In this document: positions 34,531 to 43,410 of the stretch, one piece after another
Layout: each line of letters opens with the position of its first letter
Position numbering within the stretch: the first letter of the stretch is position 1
Assembly (NCBI RefSeq): GCF_014211915.1
Contig: NZ_CP060039.1
Location: forward strand, 2,914,001 to 2,978,000
Length of the DNA: 64,000 bases
DNA from: Burkholderia cenocepacia
GTDB taxonomy: Bacteria; Pseudomonadota; Gammaproteobacteria; Burkholderiales; Burkholderiaceae
Reading direction: 5' to 3'
Translations under genes and position numbers: made by a program
Notes under the pieces: model-generated
What the model saw: the letters and a program-made list of their open reading frames with translations, nothing else
Told to the model about the DNA's origin: nothing
Database searches by the model: none

Positions 34531-37500
34531 CTAGCGCTGCATCGACTCCCAGACCTTGTGCAGACGCTTGACAGAGACCGGCATTGGCGTGCGCAGTTCC
34601 TGCGCGAACAGCGAAATTCGCAGTTCCTCGAGCAGCCAGCGGAATTCCGCGAGCCGCGCATCGGCGACGCCGCCGCGCTGCGACACCGCGCGCTGGTACT
34701 GCTGGGCGAGCGGCAGCAGGTCGGCCGACTGCTTCGCGTCGCGCGCCGGATCGGCCTTCAGCTTGTCGATCCGCAGCGCGATGCCCTTCAGGTAGCGCGG
34801 GAAGTGCGCAAGCTGCGCGTAAGGCGTGTCGATCACGAAACGCTTGCCGACCAGCGCGCCCAGTTGCTGCTGCAGATCCGCATGGGCCTGCGCGAACGGC
34901 TTCGCCTGCGCGAGCTTCTTCACGAGGCCCGCGTATTCGGCCAGGATCTGCCCGACGAGCCGCGCGATTTCCTGCGCGAGCAGGTTCAGGCGGCTGCGGC
35001 CCTCGTCGCGGCGCGCGTGGAAGCTCGCGTCGTCGTCGGGCAGCGGGTCCTGCAGGCACGCGCGGTCGAGCGCCGTATCGATCAGCTGGTCGCGCAGCTC
35101 GTCCTGCGTGCCGAGCGACATGTACTGCATCGCCATCTCGCGCAGGCCCGGCAGGTTCTTTTCGAGGAACTTGATCGGCTCCTTCAGCTGCAGCGCGAAC
35201 AGCCGCCGCAAGCCGGCCCGGTGGATGCGCGCGGCCTCCTCCGGCGAATCGAACACCTCGACGTCGCAATGCGTGCCGCGGTCGACGAGCGCCGGATAGC
35301 CGTACAGCGTCTGGCCGCGCCGGCGGATTTCCAGCAGCTCGGGCAGCTTGCCGAAATTCCACGTCGTCAGGTTCTCGTACAGCGCGGTCGCGCCGGTTTC
35401 CGCCGCGGTGGCCGTCTGCGGCGCCGCGCCCTTGCCCGGCTTGCCGCCCTTCGCCGCCGAACCCGGCGCGGCAGCGGGCGCCGGCGTATCGCCTGCGTCG
35501 CCCGCGCCGGCATCGGCGCCGCCGGTCGCGATCGTCGACGCCGCCGCGATCTTCTGGAACTGCTGCTGCGCCTGCGCGCCCAGTTCCTGGCGAAGCTGCG
35601 CGAGATTGCGCCCCATCGCGAGCTGGCGGCCGTGCTCGTCGATCACCTTGAAGTTCATGAACAGGTGCGCGGGCAACGTCTCGAGCTTGAAGTCGGCCGT
35701 TTTCATCGCGACCTGCGTCTCGCCGCGCACGTCGGCGATCAGCGCCTCGACGAGCCCGCCCGCACCGAAGCGCTCGCGGCCCATCCGCTCGACGAAGCCG
35801 GCCGCGTACTCGGGCAGCGGCACGCAGTGCCGGCGCAGCTTCTGCGGCAGCGACTTCAGGAGCAACTGCACCTTTTCCTTCAGCATCCCCGGCACGAGCC
35901 ACTCGCAACGGCGCGCGTCGACCTGGTTCAGCGCGAAGAGCGGCACCGCGAGCGTCACGCCGTCGCGCGGCGTGCCCGGCTCGAAGTGATACGTGAGCGC
36001 CATCTCGACGCCGGCCATCGTCGCGCGCTTCGGAAACAGGTCGGTCGTGACGCCGGCCGCCTCGTGGCGCATCAGGTCGTCGCGCGACAGGTACAGCAGC
36101 CGCTGCTTGTCCTCCGCCTGGCCGCCCTTCTTCACCTCGTCGCGATACCAGCGCTCGAACGCGGCGCCCGTGTGGATGCCTTCGGGAATCGCCTGGTCGT
36201 AGTACGCGTAGATCAGTTCGTCGTCGACCAGCACGTCCTGGCGGCGCGACTTGTGTTCGAGCTGCTCGATGTCGGCGAGCAGCTTGCGGTTGTGCGCGAA
36301 GAACGGCAGCTTCGTGTCGAATTCGCCTTCGACCAGCGCACCACGGATGAACAGCTCGCGGGCGCGCGCCGGGTCCTGCTTGCCGAACGCGACGCGCCGC
36401 CGGTGGTAGATCGGCAGCCCGTACAGCGTCGCGCGCTCGAATGCGCTGACCTGCGCCGGACGCTTTTCCCAGTGCGGCTCCGACAACGATTTCTTCAACA
36501 GGTGCGCGCCGATCTTCTCGACCCACTCAGGCTCGATCTTCGCGAGGCAGCGCGCGTACAGCCGGCTCGTCTCGACCAGTTCGGCCGCCATCACCCAGCG
36601 GCCGGCCTTCTTCGCGAGCGCGGAGCCCGGCCACAGGTAGAACTTGATGCCACGCGCGCCGAGGTAATGCGGATCGTCGTCGGCCTTCATCCCGAGGTTG
36701 CCGAGCAGGCCCGTCAGCAGGGCCAGATGAATCTGTTCGTAGGTGGCCTCGACTTCGTTGAGTCGCCAGCCGTGCTCGCGCACGACCGTCAGCAGCTGTG
36801 AATGGACGTCGCGCCATTCGCGCAGCCGCAGGTGCGACAGGAAGTTCTGCCGGCATGCGTCGATCAGTTGGCGATTCGATTTCTTGTGCGCGACGGCCTC
36901 TTCGAACCACGCCCAGATCTTCAGCCACTGCAGGAATTCGGAGCGCTCGTCGGCGAACCGGCGGTGCGCCTGGTCGGCCTGCTCCTGCGCCTCGATCGGG
37001 CGGTCGCGCGGGTCCTGCACGGACAACGCGCTCGCGATGATCAGCACCTCGCGCAGCGATTGCTGGTCGCGCGCGGCGAGAATCATCCGGCCGACGCGCG
37101 GATCGAGCGGCAGCCGCGCCAACTCGCGGCCGAGCGGCGTCAGCGCGTTGTCGTCGTCGACCGCGCCGAGTTCGTTGAGCAACTGGTAGCCGTCCGCGAT
37201 CGCGCGGCCGGGCGGCGGTTCGAGGAACGGGAACGATTCGATCGCCGTCAGGTGCAGCGATTTCATCCGCAGAATCACCGACGCGAGCGACGAGCGCAGG
37301 ATTTCCGGGTCGGTGAAGCGTGCGCGCGCCTGGTAGTCGCTTTCCTCGTACAAGCGGATGCAGACGCCATCGGCCACGCGGCCGCAGCGGCCCGCACGCT
37401 GGTTCGCGGCCGCCTGCGAGATCGACTCGACCTGCAGTTGCTCGACCTTGTTTCGGTACGAATAGCGCTTCACGCGCGCGAGGCCGGTGTCGACCACGTA

Positions 37501-38739
37501 GCGGATGCCCGGCACCGTCAGCGAGGTTTCGGCCACGTTGGTCGCGAGCACGATCCGGCGCGCGTTCGACGCCTTGAACACCTTGTCCTGGTCGGCCGCC
37601 GACAGCCGCGCGAACAGCGGCAGGATCTCGGTGTGCGGCGGATGGTGCTTGCGCAGCGCCTCGGCCGCCTCGCGGATCTCGCGCTCGCCGGGCAGGAACA
37701 CCAGCACGTCGCCGGGGCCTTCGCGGCACAGCTCGTCGACCGCGTCGACGATCGCGTCCATCAGGTCGCGCTCGGCCTCGCGCGCGGTCTTCACGCGATC
37801 GCGGCCGCCGGTGCCTTCGGCGTTCTTCACCGCCGGGCGATCCTCGGCCACCGGGCGGTAGCGCATCTCGACCGGATACAGCCGCCCGCTCACCTCGATC
37901 ACGGGCGCCGGACGTTCGTCGGTGCCGAAATGGCGCGCGAAACGGTCGGCGTCGATCGTCGCGGACGTGACGATCAGTTTCAGGTCCGGCCGCCGCGGCA
38001 GGATTTCCTTCAGGTAGCCGAGCAGGAAGTCGATGTTCAGGCTGCGCTCGTGCGCCTCGTCGATGATCAGCGTGTCGTACGCCTTCAGCAGCGGATCGGT
38101 CTGCGTCTCGGCGAGCAGGATGCCGTCCGTCATCAGCTTGACGGACGCGCCCGGCGCGAGGTTGTCGGTGAAGCGCACCTTGTAGCCGACCACCTCGCCG
38201 AACGGCGTGCCGAGTTCCTCGGCGATGCGGCGGCCGGTCGACGATGCGGCCAGGCGTCGCGGCTGCGTATGGCCGATCAGGCCCGTGCCGCCGGCGCCGA
38301 GGCCGCGGCCGAGATCGAGACAGATCTTCGGCAACTGCGTGGTCTTGCCCGAGCCGGTTTCGCCGCAGACGATGACAACCTGATGACCGGCGATCGCGCG
38401 CGCGATTTCGTCGCGCTTGCCCGACACGGGCAGGCTTTCGGGGTACGTGATCGGCGGGACGGGATTCGGTGCCACCGCGGCACGCGGCGCACGTTCGCGG
38501 CGCGGGGCCCGCTCGCCGGTTGTCTGCGGCGCGCCCTTCACGGCCGGCTGGCGCGCGTCGCCGCGCCGTTCGTCATTGCGCGGCCCGCGCGGTGCGGGTG
38601 CCGGCTTGCCCGCCGGCGTGCCCTGCTGCTGGCGCGGCGGCTGGCCCTGCTGCTCGCGCGCATCGGCCGCACCATCCGGGTGCTTCGCCGACGGCGTATT
38701 GGCCCGCGTCGGCGCGGGACTTTTAGAAACATTCGACAT
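34531..38739 (-). CDS. hrpA: DEAH-box RNA helicase HrpA
   Basis: 1402 residues, slightly longer than E. coli HrpA because of an N-terminal low-complexity Gln/Pro/Ala/Arg tail (residues 1-95). The helicase core begins with Walker A GETGSGKT (126-133) and has IIDEAHERSLN for the DEAH box. Helicase C follows with NVAETSLTVPGIRYVVDTG and QRAGRCGRVADGVCIRL, then the HA2/OB region and a long C-terminal domain typical of HrpA. A 40-residue Ala/Gly/Lys insertion interrupts the C-terminal domain (around [20 protein letters not shown]). Reported roles of HrpA are mRNA processing and rescue of stalled ribosomes. It is divergent from argA with only 23 bases between the start codons. Confidence 0.95.
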   Translation of the reverse strand: MSNVSKSPAPTRANTPSAKHPDGAADAREQQGQPPRQQQGTPAGKPAPAPRGPRNDERRGDARQPAVKGAPQTTGERAPRRERAPRAAVAPNPVPPITYPESLPVSGKRDEIARAIAGHQVVIVCGETGSGKTTQLPKICLDLGRGLGAGGTGLIGHTQPRRLAASSTGRRIAEELGTPFGEVVGYKVRFTDNLAPGASVKLMTDGILLAETQTDPLLKAYDTLIIDEAHERSLNIDFLLGYLKEILPRRPDLKLIVTSATIDADRFARHFGTDERPAPVIEVSGRLYPVEMRYRPVAEDRPAVKNAEGTGGRDRVKTAREAERDLMDAIVDAVDELCREGPGDVLVFLPGEREIREAAEALRKHHPPHTEILPLFARLSAADQDKVFKASNARRIVLATNVAETSLTVPGIRYVVDTGLARVKRYSYRNKVEQLQVESISQAAANQRAGRCGRVADGVCIRLYEESDYQARARFTDPEILRSSLASVILRMKSLHLTAIESFPFLEPPPGRAIADGYQLLNELGAVDDDNALTPLGRELARLPLDPRVGRMILAARDQQSLREVLIIASALSVQDPRDRPIEAQEQADQAHRRFADERSEFLQWLKIWAWFEEAVAHKKSNRQLIDACRQNFLSHLRLREWRDVHSQLLTVVREHGWRLNEVEATYEQIHLALLTGLLGNLGMKADDDPHYLGARGIKFYLWPGSALAKKAGRWVMAAELVETSRLYARCLAKIEPEWVEKIGAHLLKKSLSEPHWEKRPAQVSAFERATLYGLPIYHRRRVAFGKQDPARARELFIRGALVEGEFDTKLPFFAHNRKLLADIEQLEHKSRRQDVLVDDELIYAYYDQAIPEGIHTGAAFERWYRDEVKKGGQAEDKQRLLYLSRDDLMRHEAAGVTTDLFPKRATMAGVEMALTYHFEPGTPRDGVTLAVPLFALNQVDARRCEWLVPGMLKEKVQLLLKSLPQKLRRHCVPLPEYAAGFVERMGRERFGAGGLVEALIADVRGETQVAMKTADFKLETLPAHLFMNFKVIDEHGRQLAMGRNLAQLRQELGAQAQQQFQKIAAASTIATGGADAGAGDAGDTPAPAAAPGSAAKGGKPGKGAAPQTATAAETGATALYENLTTWNFGKLPELLEIRRRGQTLYGYPALVDRGTHCDVEVFDSPEEAARIHRAGLRRLFALQLKEPIKFLEKNLPGLREMAMQYMSLGTQDELRDQLIDTALDRACLQDPLPDDDASFHARRDEGRSRLNLLAQEIARLVGQILAEYAGLVKKLAQAKPFAQAHADLQQQLGALVGKRFVIDTPYAQLAHFPRYLKGIALRIDKLKADPARDAKQSADLLPLAQQYQRAVSQRGGVADARLAEFRWLLEELRISLFAQELRTPMPVSVKRLHKVWESMQR

Positions 38740-38762
38740 GGGGGCGCATTATAATCCCGCCC
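38740..38762. promoter_or_regulatory. 23-bp divergent hrpA/argA spacer with a two-way -10 box
   Basis: The spacer holds ATTATAAT, which reads TATAAT on both strands, so one element could serve as -10 for both genes. The -35 regions would fall in the opposite coding sequences. There is little room for a leader; argA could be transcribed from only a few bases before its ATG. Confidence 0.5.
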
Positions 38763-40142
38763 ATGAATTCCCAAACCGACCTCCCTCCCGCCCAGACCGG
38801 CGCCGCGACGCCGCCGGCCGCCGACGATTCGGCCGCCAGCCACGCGCAGTTCGTCGACTGGATGCGCTCCGTCGCGCCCTATATCCACAAGTTCCGCAAC
38901 AGCACGTTCGTCGTGGGGTTCGGCGGCGAGGTGGTGCAGCAGGGTCTGCTGAATGCGCTCGTCTCCGACATCGCGCTGTTGCAGGCGATGGGCATCCAGA
39001 TCGTGCTGGTGCACGGCTCGCGGCCGCAGGTCGAGGAGCAGCTGAGCCTGCACGGTGTCGAATCCGAGTTTTCGCACGGGCTGCGCATCACCGATGCGCG
39101 CGCGCTCGAATCCGCGAAGGAAGCGGCCGGCGAAGTGCGTCTCGACATCGAGGCCGCGATCAGCCAGGGTCTGCCGAACTCGCCGATGGCGCACGCGCAC
39201 ATCAGCGTCGTGTCCGGCAACTTCGTGACCGCGCGGCCGGTGGGGATTCTCGACGGGGTCGATTTCGCGCACACGGGCATCGTGCGCAAGATCGACGCCG
39301 AATCGATCCGTCATTCGCTCGCGAGCCGCAAGCTCGTGCTGCTGTCGCCGCTCGGTTTCTCGCCGACCGGCGAGGCGTTCAACCTGTCGATGGAAGACGT
39401 CGCGTCGGCGGCCGCGATCGCGCTGCGCGCCGACAAGATCATCTTCCTCACCGACGGGCCCGGCATCGTCGACGACGAAGGCGAGCTGGTGCGCGAAATG
39501 TCGCTCGACGCGGCGGCCGAGCTGCTGGATTCCGGCAACATCCAGGGCGACGACGCGTTCTTCCTGAAGCACTCGATCCGCGCATGCCGCGGCGGCGTGA
39601 CCCGGGCGCACCTGATCCCGCAGTCGCTCGACGGCAGCATGCTGCTCGAACTGTTCCTGCACGACGGCGTCGGCACGATGATCTCGTACGAGAACCTCGA
39701 AAGCCTGCGCGAGGCGACGCCGGACGACGTCGGCGGCATCCTGTCGCTGATCGAGCCGCTCGAGTCCGACGGTACGCTGGTGCGGCGCGGCCGCCACCAG
39801 ATCGAACGCGACATCGACCACTTCTCGGTGATCGAGCACGATGGCGTGCTGTTCGGCTGCGCAGCGCTGTACCCGTACCAGCAGGAGAAGATCGGCGAGA
39901 TGGCGTGCCTGACGGTCGCGCCGGAAGCGCAGGGCTCGGGCGACGGCGAACGCCTGCTCAAGCGCATCGAGCAGCGCGCCCGCGCGCGCGGCCTCACGCA
40001 CATCTTCGTGCTCACGACGCGCACCGAGCACTGGTTCCTCAAGCGCGGCTTCGTCAAGGTCAGCGTCGACGACCTGCCGGAAGACCGCCGCAAACTCTAT
40101 AACTGGCAGCGCAAGTCGCTCGTGCTGATGAAGCAGCTCTGA
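38763..40142 (+). CDS. argA: N-acetylglutamate synthase
   Basis: First enzyme of arginine biosynthesis: acetyl-CoA + glutamate to N-acetylglutamate. 459 residues in two domains: an amino-acid-kinase-like regulatory domain (about 25-295; [27 protein letters not shown]) and a C-terminal GNAT domain (about 310-450; [19 protein letters not shown], then [20 protein letters not shown] for acetyl-CoA binding). Start ATG 38763 ([13 protein letters not shown]). ArgA of this type is feedback-inhibited by arginine. It is followed after 53 bases by yggX in the same direction. Confidence 0.95.
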
Positions 40143-40195
40143 GCGCAGGCACGACTGCCCTTCCCCCCAGACACCGATTACAGGAGAAGTACACG

Positions 40196-40471
40196 ATGGC
40201 TCGAATGATCCAATGCGCGAAGCTCGGCAAGGAAGCCGAAGGCCTCGATTTCCCGCCGCTGCCGGGCGAACTCGGCAAGCGCATTTACGAGAGCGTCTCG
40301 AAGGAAGCGTGGCAAGGCTGGCTCAAGCAGCAAACGATGCTGATCAACGAAAACCGCCTGAACATGGCCGACCCGCGCGCGCGCCAGTACCTGATGAAGC
40401 AGACGGAGAAGTACTTCTTCGGCGACGGCGCGGACCAGGCGTCCGGCTACGTGCCGCCGACGGAAGGCTAA
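40196..40471 (+). CDS. yggX: oxidative damage protection / iron-trafficking protein YggX
   Basis: 91-residue protein of the Iron_traffic (YggX) family. It starts with [20 protein letters not shown], where the single conserved Cys protects iron-sulfur clusters, and ends with [16 protein letters not shown]. Full family length. AGGAGAAG lies before the ATG. It is the second gene after argA and is closed by a terminator; the link to arginine synthesis is probably positional only. Confidence 0.95.
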
Positions 40472-40533
40472 GCGACGCTCGACTCGCGACGGCCGGCAGC
40501 GCCGATCTCGTCGTGACTTGAAGCAAACGCCCG

Positions 40534-40568
40534 AACGGCACCGTGGATCGCACGGTGCCGTTTGCTTT
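40534..40568 (+). terminator. terminator after yggX
   Basis: Twelve-bp perfect stem AACGGCACCGTG/CACGGTGCCGTT with loop GATCG, followed by TGCTTTT. Confidence 0.82.
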
Positions 40569-40696
40569 TGGGCTGCGTAATCGGAACGAGTCGAGGCTGC
40601 GCCACGCGTGCTCGGTCCGACGCGCGATGCCGACGGAGCGCCGAATCACCGAATCGCCGCATCGCCAGCGTGCCGAATCACTCCGGCCTCCCCCGC

Positions 40697-42109
40697 TCAA
40701 CCCGCCGGTTTCAACGTGCCGCGATCGTCCGGCTGCGCCGGCTCGCCGACCGGACGATCGGCGCTCGCGCCTTCGGTGCCCCACTCTGCCGCATCGCCAC
40801 GCTCGGCGCTCGACAGCTCGTCGGCGCGATATCCGGTGCGATTGAGCAGCGCCAGCATGCAAGCGAGCGACACGAGCGCATAGAGCCCCGACGCGATCGC
40901 GACGCCGACGATGCTGCCGGTCGCATTGAGAATCGCCTGCGCGAGCACCGGCGTGCCGCCGCCGACGACCAGCGCGCTCAACTGATACGCGAGCGACAGG
41001 CCCGTATAGCGGATGTTGGCTGGGAACACGCGGGCGAGCACGCCGCCGACCGCGCCGTAGAACATCGCCGACGGAATCGTCGAGATGCACATGCCCGCGA
41101 CGGCGACCCAGTACGAACGCGTCGCGAGCGCATGGAACATCACGGGCATCAGCACGATTTCCGGAATCAGGATCCAGCACATCGCGCGTCGCATGTCGAC
41201 CTTCGACACGAACCACGCGCCGACCGGCTGCATCAGGAATTGCACGACGAGCGAGATCGACAGGATGCCGAGGAACGTGCCCTGCGCGTAACCGAGCTCC
41301 TTGGTCGCCCACGACAGCGCGAACGTGCTGCGGAAATACGTGACGTTGATCACCGGCAGCGTGCCGGCCGCGAGCAGCACGACGACCCAGTGGTCGCGCA
41401 CGACGTCGCGCAGCGGCAGCTTCACCGTGCGCTTGCGCGCGAGCACGCGCTGCATGTCGACCGACTCCTCGAGCCTCAGCCGGATCACCATGCCGATGAT
41501 CACGAGCACGGCCGACAGCAGGAACGGAATACGCCAGCCCCACATCAGGAACGACGGGGCCGGCAGCGTGCTCAGCGCGAAGAATGCCGCCGTGGCCAGC
41601 AGGTTGCCGGTGGGCGAGCCTTGCTGCGCGAACGCCGCATACAGGATGCTGCGATGCTTCGGTGCATTCTCGCTCGCGATCAGCACCGCGCCGCCCCACT
41701 CGCCGCCGACCGCGATGCCCTGTAGCACGCGCAGCACGACGAGGCCCGCCGGCGCCCAGACGCCGATCGACGCGTAACCGGGCAGCAGGCCGATGCCGGT
41801 CGTCGCGAGCCCCATCATCACCAGCGTGATCACGAGCGCGGTCTTGCGGCCGACGCGATCGCCGAGATGGCCGAACACGATGCCGCCGAGCGGCCGCGCG
41901 GCGAAGCCGGCCCAGAACGTGACGAACGCGAGCAGCGTCGCGACGCCGGGGTTCATCGTGCTCGAAAAGAACACCTTGCCGAACACGAGCGCCGCGGCCG
42001 TGCCGTAGATGTAGAAGTCGTACCACTCGATCGTGGTGCCGACGAACGCCGCGAGGGCGGCGCGGCCGGGCCGCGGCTGCGCGGCGCTCGGGGATTGCGG
42101 ACGACTCAT
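40697..42109 (-). CDS. MFS metabolite:proton symporter (ProP/ShiA subfamily)
   Basis: 470 residues with 12 predicted membrane helices. The first helix region FVGTTIEWYDFYIYGTAAAL, the loop RPLGGIVFGHLGDRVGRK and GIAVGGEWGGAVLIASENAP are the signature of the MHS family, which carries alpha-ketoglutarate, shikimate, proline/betaine or aromatic acids. The substrate cannot be told from the sequence. ATG 42109 is preferred to ATG 42121 because GGAGA sits 7 bases before it. It lies downstream of the CoA-transferase gene in the same direction, so it might import the acid handled by those enzymes (inference). Confidence 0.88.
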   Translation of the reverse strand: MSRPQSPSAAQPRPGRAALAAFVGTTIEWYDFYIYGTAAALVFGKVFFSSTMNPGVATLLAFVTFWAGFAARPLGGIVFGHLGDRVGRKTALVITLVMMGLATTGIGLLPGYASIGVWAPAGLVVLRVLQGIAVGGEWGGAVLIASENAPKHRSILYAAFAQQGSPTGNLLATAAFFALSTLPAPSFLMWGWRIPFLLSAVLVIIGMVIRLRLEESVDMQRVLARKRTVKLPLRDVVRDHWVVVLLAAGTLPVINVTYFRSTFALSWATKELGYAQGTFLGILSISLVVQFLMQPVGAWFVSKVDMRRAMCWILIPEIVLMPVMFHALATRSYWVAVAGMCISTIPSAMFYGAVGGVLARVFPANIRYTGLSLAYQLSALVVGGGTPVLAQAILNATGSIVGVAIASGLYALVSLACMLALLNRTGYRADELSSAERGDAAEWGTEGASADRPVGEPAQPDDRGTLKPAG

Positions 42110-42175
42110 CGATGTCTCCATATTGTGATGATCGGGGGCGCGACTCGCGCGCGCCTTTCCCGGGTGGCCGGCATC

Positions 42176-42195
42176 ACGCCGCCGGCCGGCGGCGT
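42176..42195. repeat. 20-bp perfect palindrome between the MFS and CoA-transferase genes
   Basis: ACGCCGCCGGCCGGCGGCGT is self-complementary with no loop. It lies just after the CoA-transferase stop. It may be a cryptic terminator or chance in GC-rich DNA. Confidence 0.45.
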
Positions 42196-42199
42196 CGTG

Positions 42200-43410
42200 T
42201 CAGTCGGGCGGCGACTCGCCGGCGGCCGTCTTCAGCACGCCGGCATCGAGCAGTTGCTGCTGAAGCGCGCGATCGACGCCGAGCCGGTCGAGCACCGCGC
42301 GCGTATCGCGCCCGAGCGCGGGCGGCGCCGACCGGTAGGTGGCCGGCGTGCGCGACAGCTTCACCGGCGACGCGGTGCCGCGATACGCGCCGATCTCGAC
42401 GAACAGGTTGCGATGCAGCGCATGCGGATCGTGCGCGACGTCGGCCACCGTGCGCACCGGCCCGCACGGCACGCCGGCCGCCATCAGGTCGCGCGCGAGC
42501 GGCTCGCACGCATGCGCGGCAAGCCGCGCTTCCAGTTCGGCCTTCAGCTCGGGCCGGTGCGCGCAGCGGCTGCGGTTGTCGACGAAGCGCGGATCGTCGG
42601 CGAGCGCCGGCGCGCCGAGATGCGCGACGAGCCGCGCGAACTGCCGGTCGTTGCCGACCGCGAGGAAGATCGGCACGGTCGCCGTGCGATAGCTGTCGTA
42701 CGGCGCGATGTTCGGATGCGCGTTGCCGCTGCGTTCCGGCACGCGGCCCGAGCCGAAGAAGTTCGGCAGGTGCGGATGCAACAGCGACACGCCGCAGTCG
42801 TACAGCGCGACGTCGATCGACTGCCCGCGCCCGCTCTTCTCGCGCTCCGCGAGCGCGAGCAGGATGCCGGCGAGCGCGTTGAGCCCCGTGACCATGTCGA
42901 CGATCGGCAAACCGATGCGGGTCGCGTCGCCGTCGCGTTCGCCGTTCACGCTCATCAGCCCGGCCATCGCCTGGATCACCGCGTCGTAGCCCGGCAGCCC
43001 GCCGAGCGGGCCGTCGTCGCCAAAGCCCGTCACCGCGCAGTGGATCAGGCGCGGGAAAAGCGGCTGCAGGTCGCGTGCGTAGTCCATCCCCAGCGCGCAA
43101 GCGTGCCCGGCTTGAAATTCTCCACGAGCACGTCGGCTTCTTCGAGCAGGCGCCACAGGATCGCGCGCCCTTCGTCGTGCGACAGGTCGAGCGCGAGCCC
43201 CTCCTTGTTGCGGTTCACGCCCATGAAATACCACGCCGTGTCGCCGAGGAACGGCGGCCCCCAGCCGCGCGTCTCGTCGCCGGCGGGCGGCTCGATCTTG
43301 ATCACCGTCGCACCGTGGTCGGCGAGCGCCTGCGTGCAGTACGGGCCGCCGAGCACCCGGCTCAGGTCGACGACCTTCAGGCCGTCCAGTGCGCCACGCG
43401 TCGTGTTCAT
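42200..43410 (-). pseudogene. CaiB/BaiF-type (class III) CoA-transferase, broken by one missing base
   Basis: Class III CoA-transferases move CoA between carboxylic acids. From ATG 43410 the frame reads GLKVVDLSRVLGGPYCTQAL, with the family N-terminus and the GATVIKIEPP segment, and runs to FKPGTLARWG. It then goes out of frame and stops about 50 bases later. The neighbouring frame continues exactly with MDYARDLQPLFPRLIHCAVT and stays family-like to 42200. One extra G in the GGGG run at about 43088-43091 would give 403 residues, a normal length. The break is therefore probably a sequencing deletion. The start overlaps the acyl-CoA dehydrogenase stop by ATGA, so the two are coupled in one operon for an acyl-CoA pathway. 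Confidence 0.87.

Noticed and set aside
34423..36801. Long plus-strand frames opposite hrpA (about 790 and 650 codons)
   Set aside because: Shadow frames of hrpA with no homology features or ribosome-binding sites.
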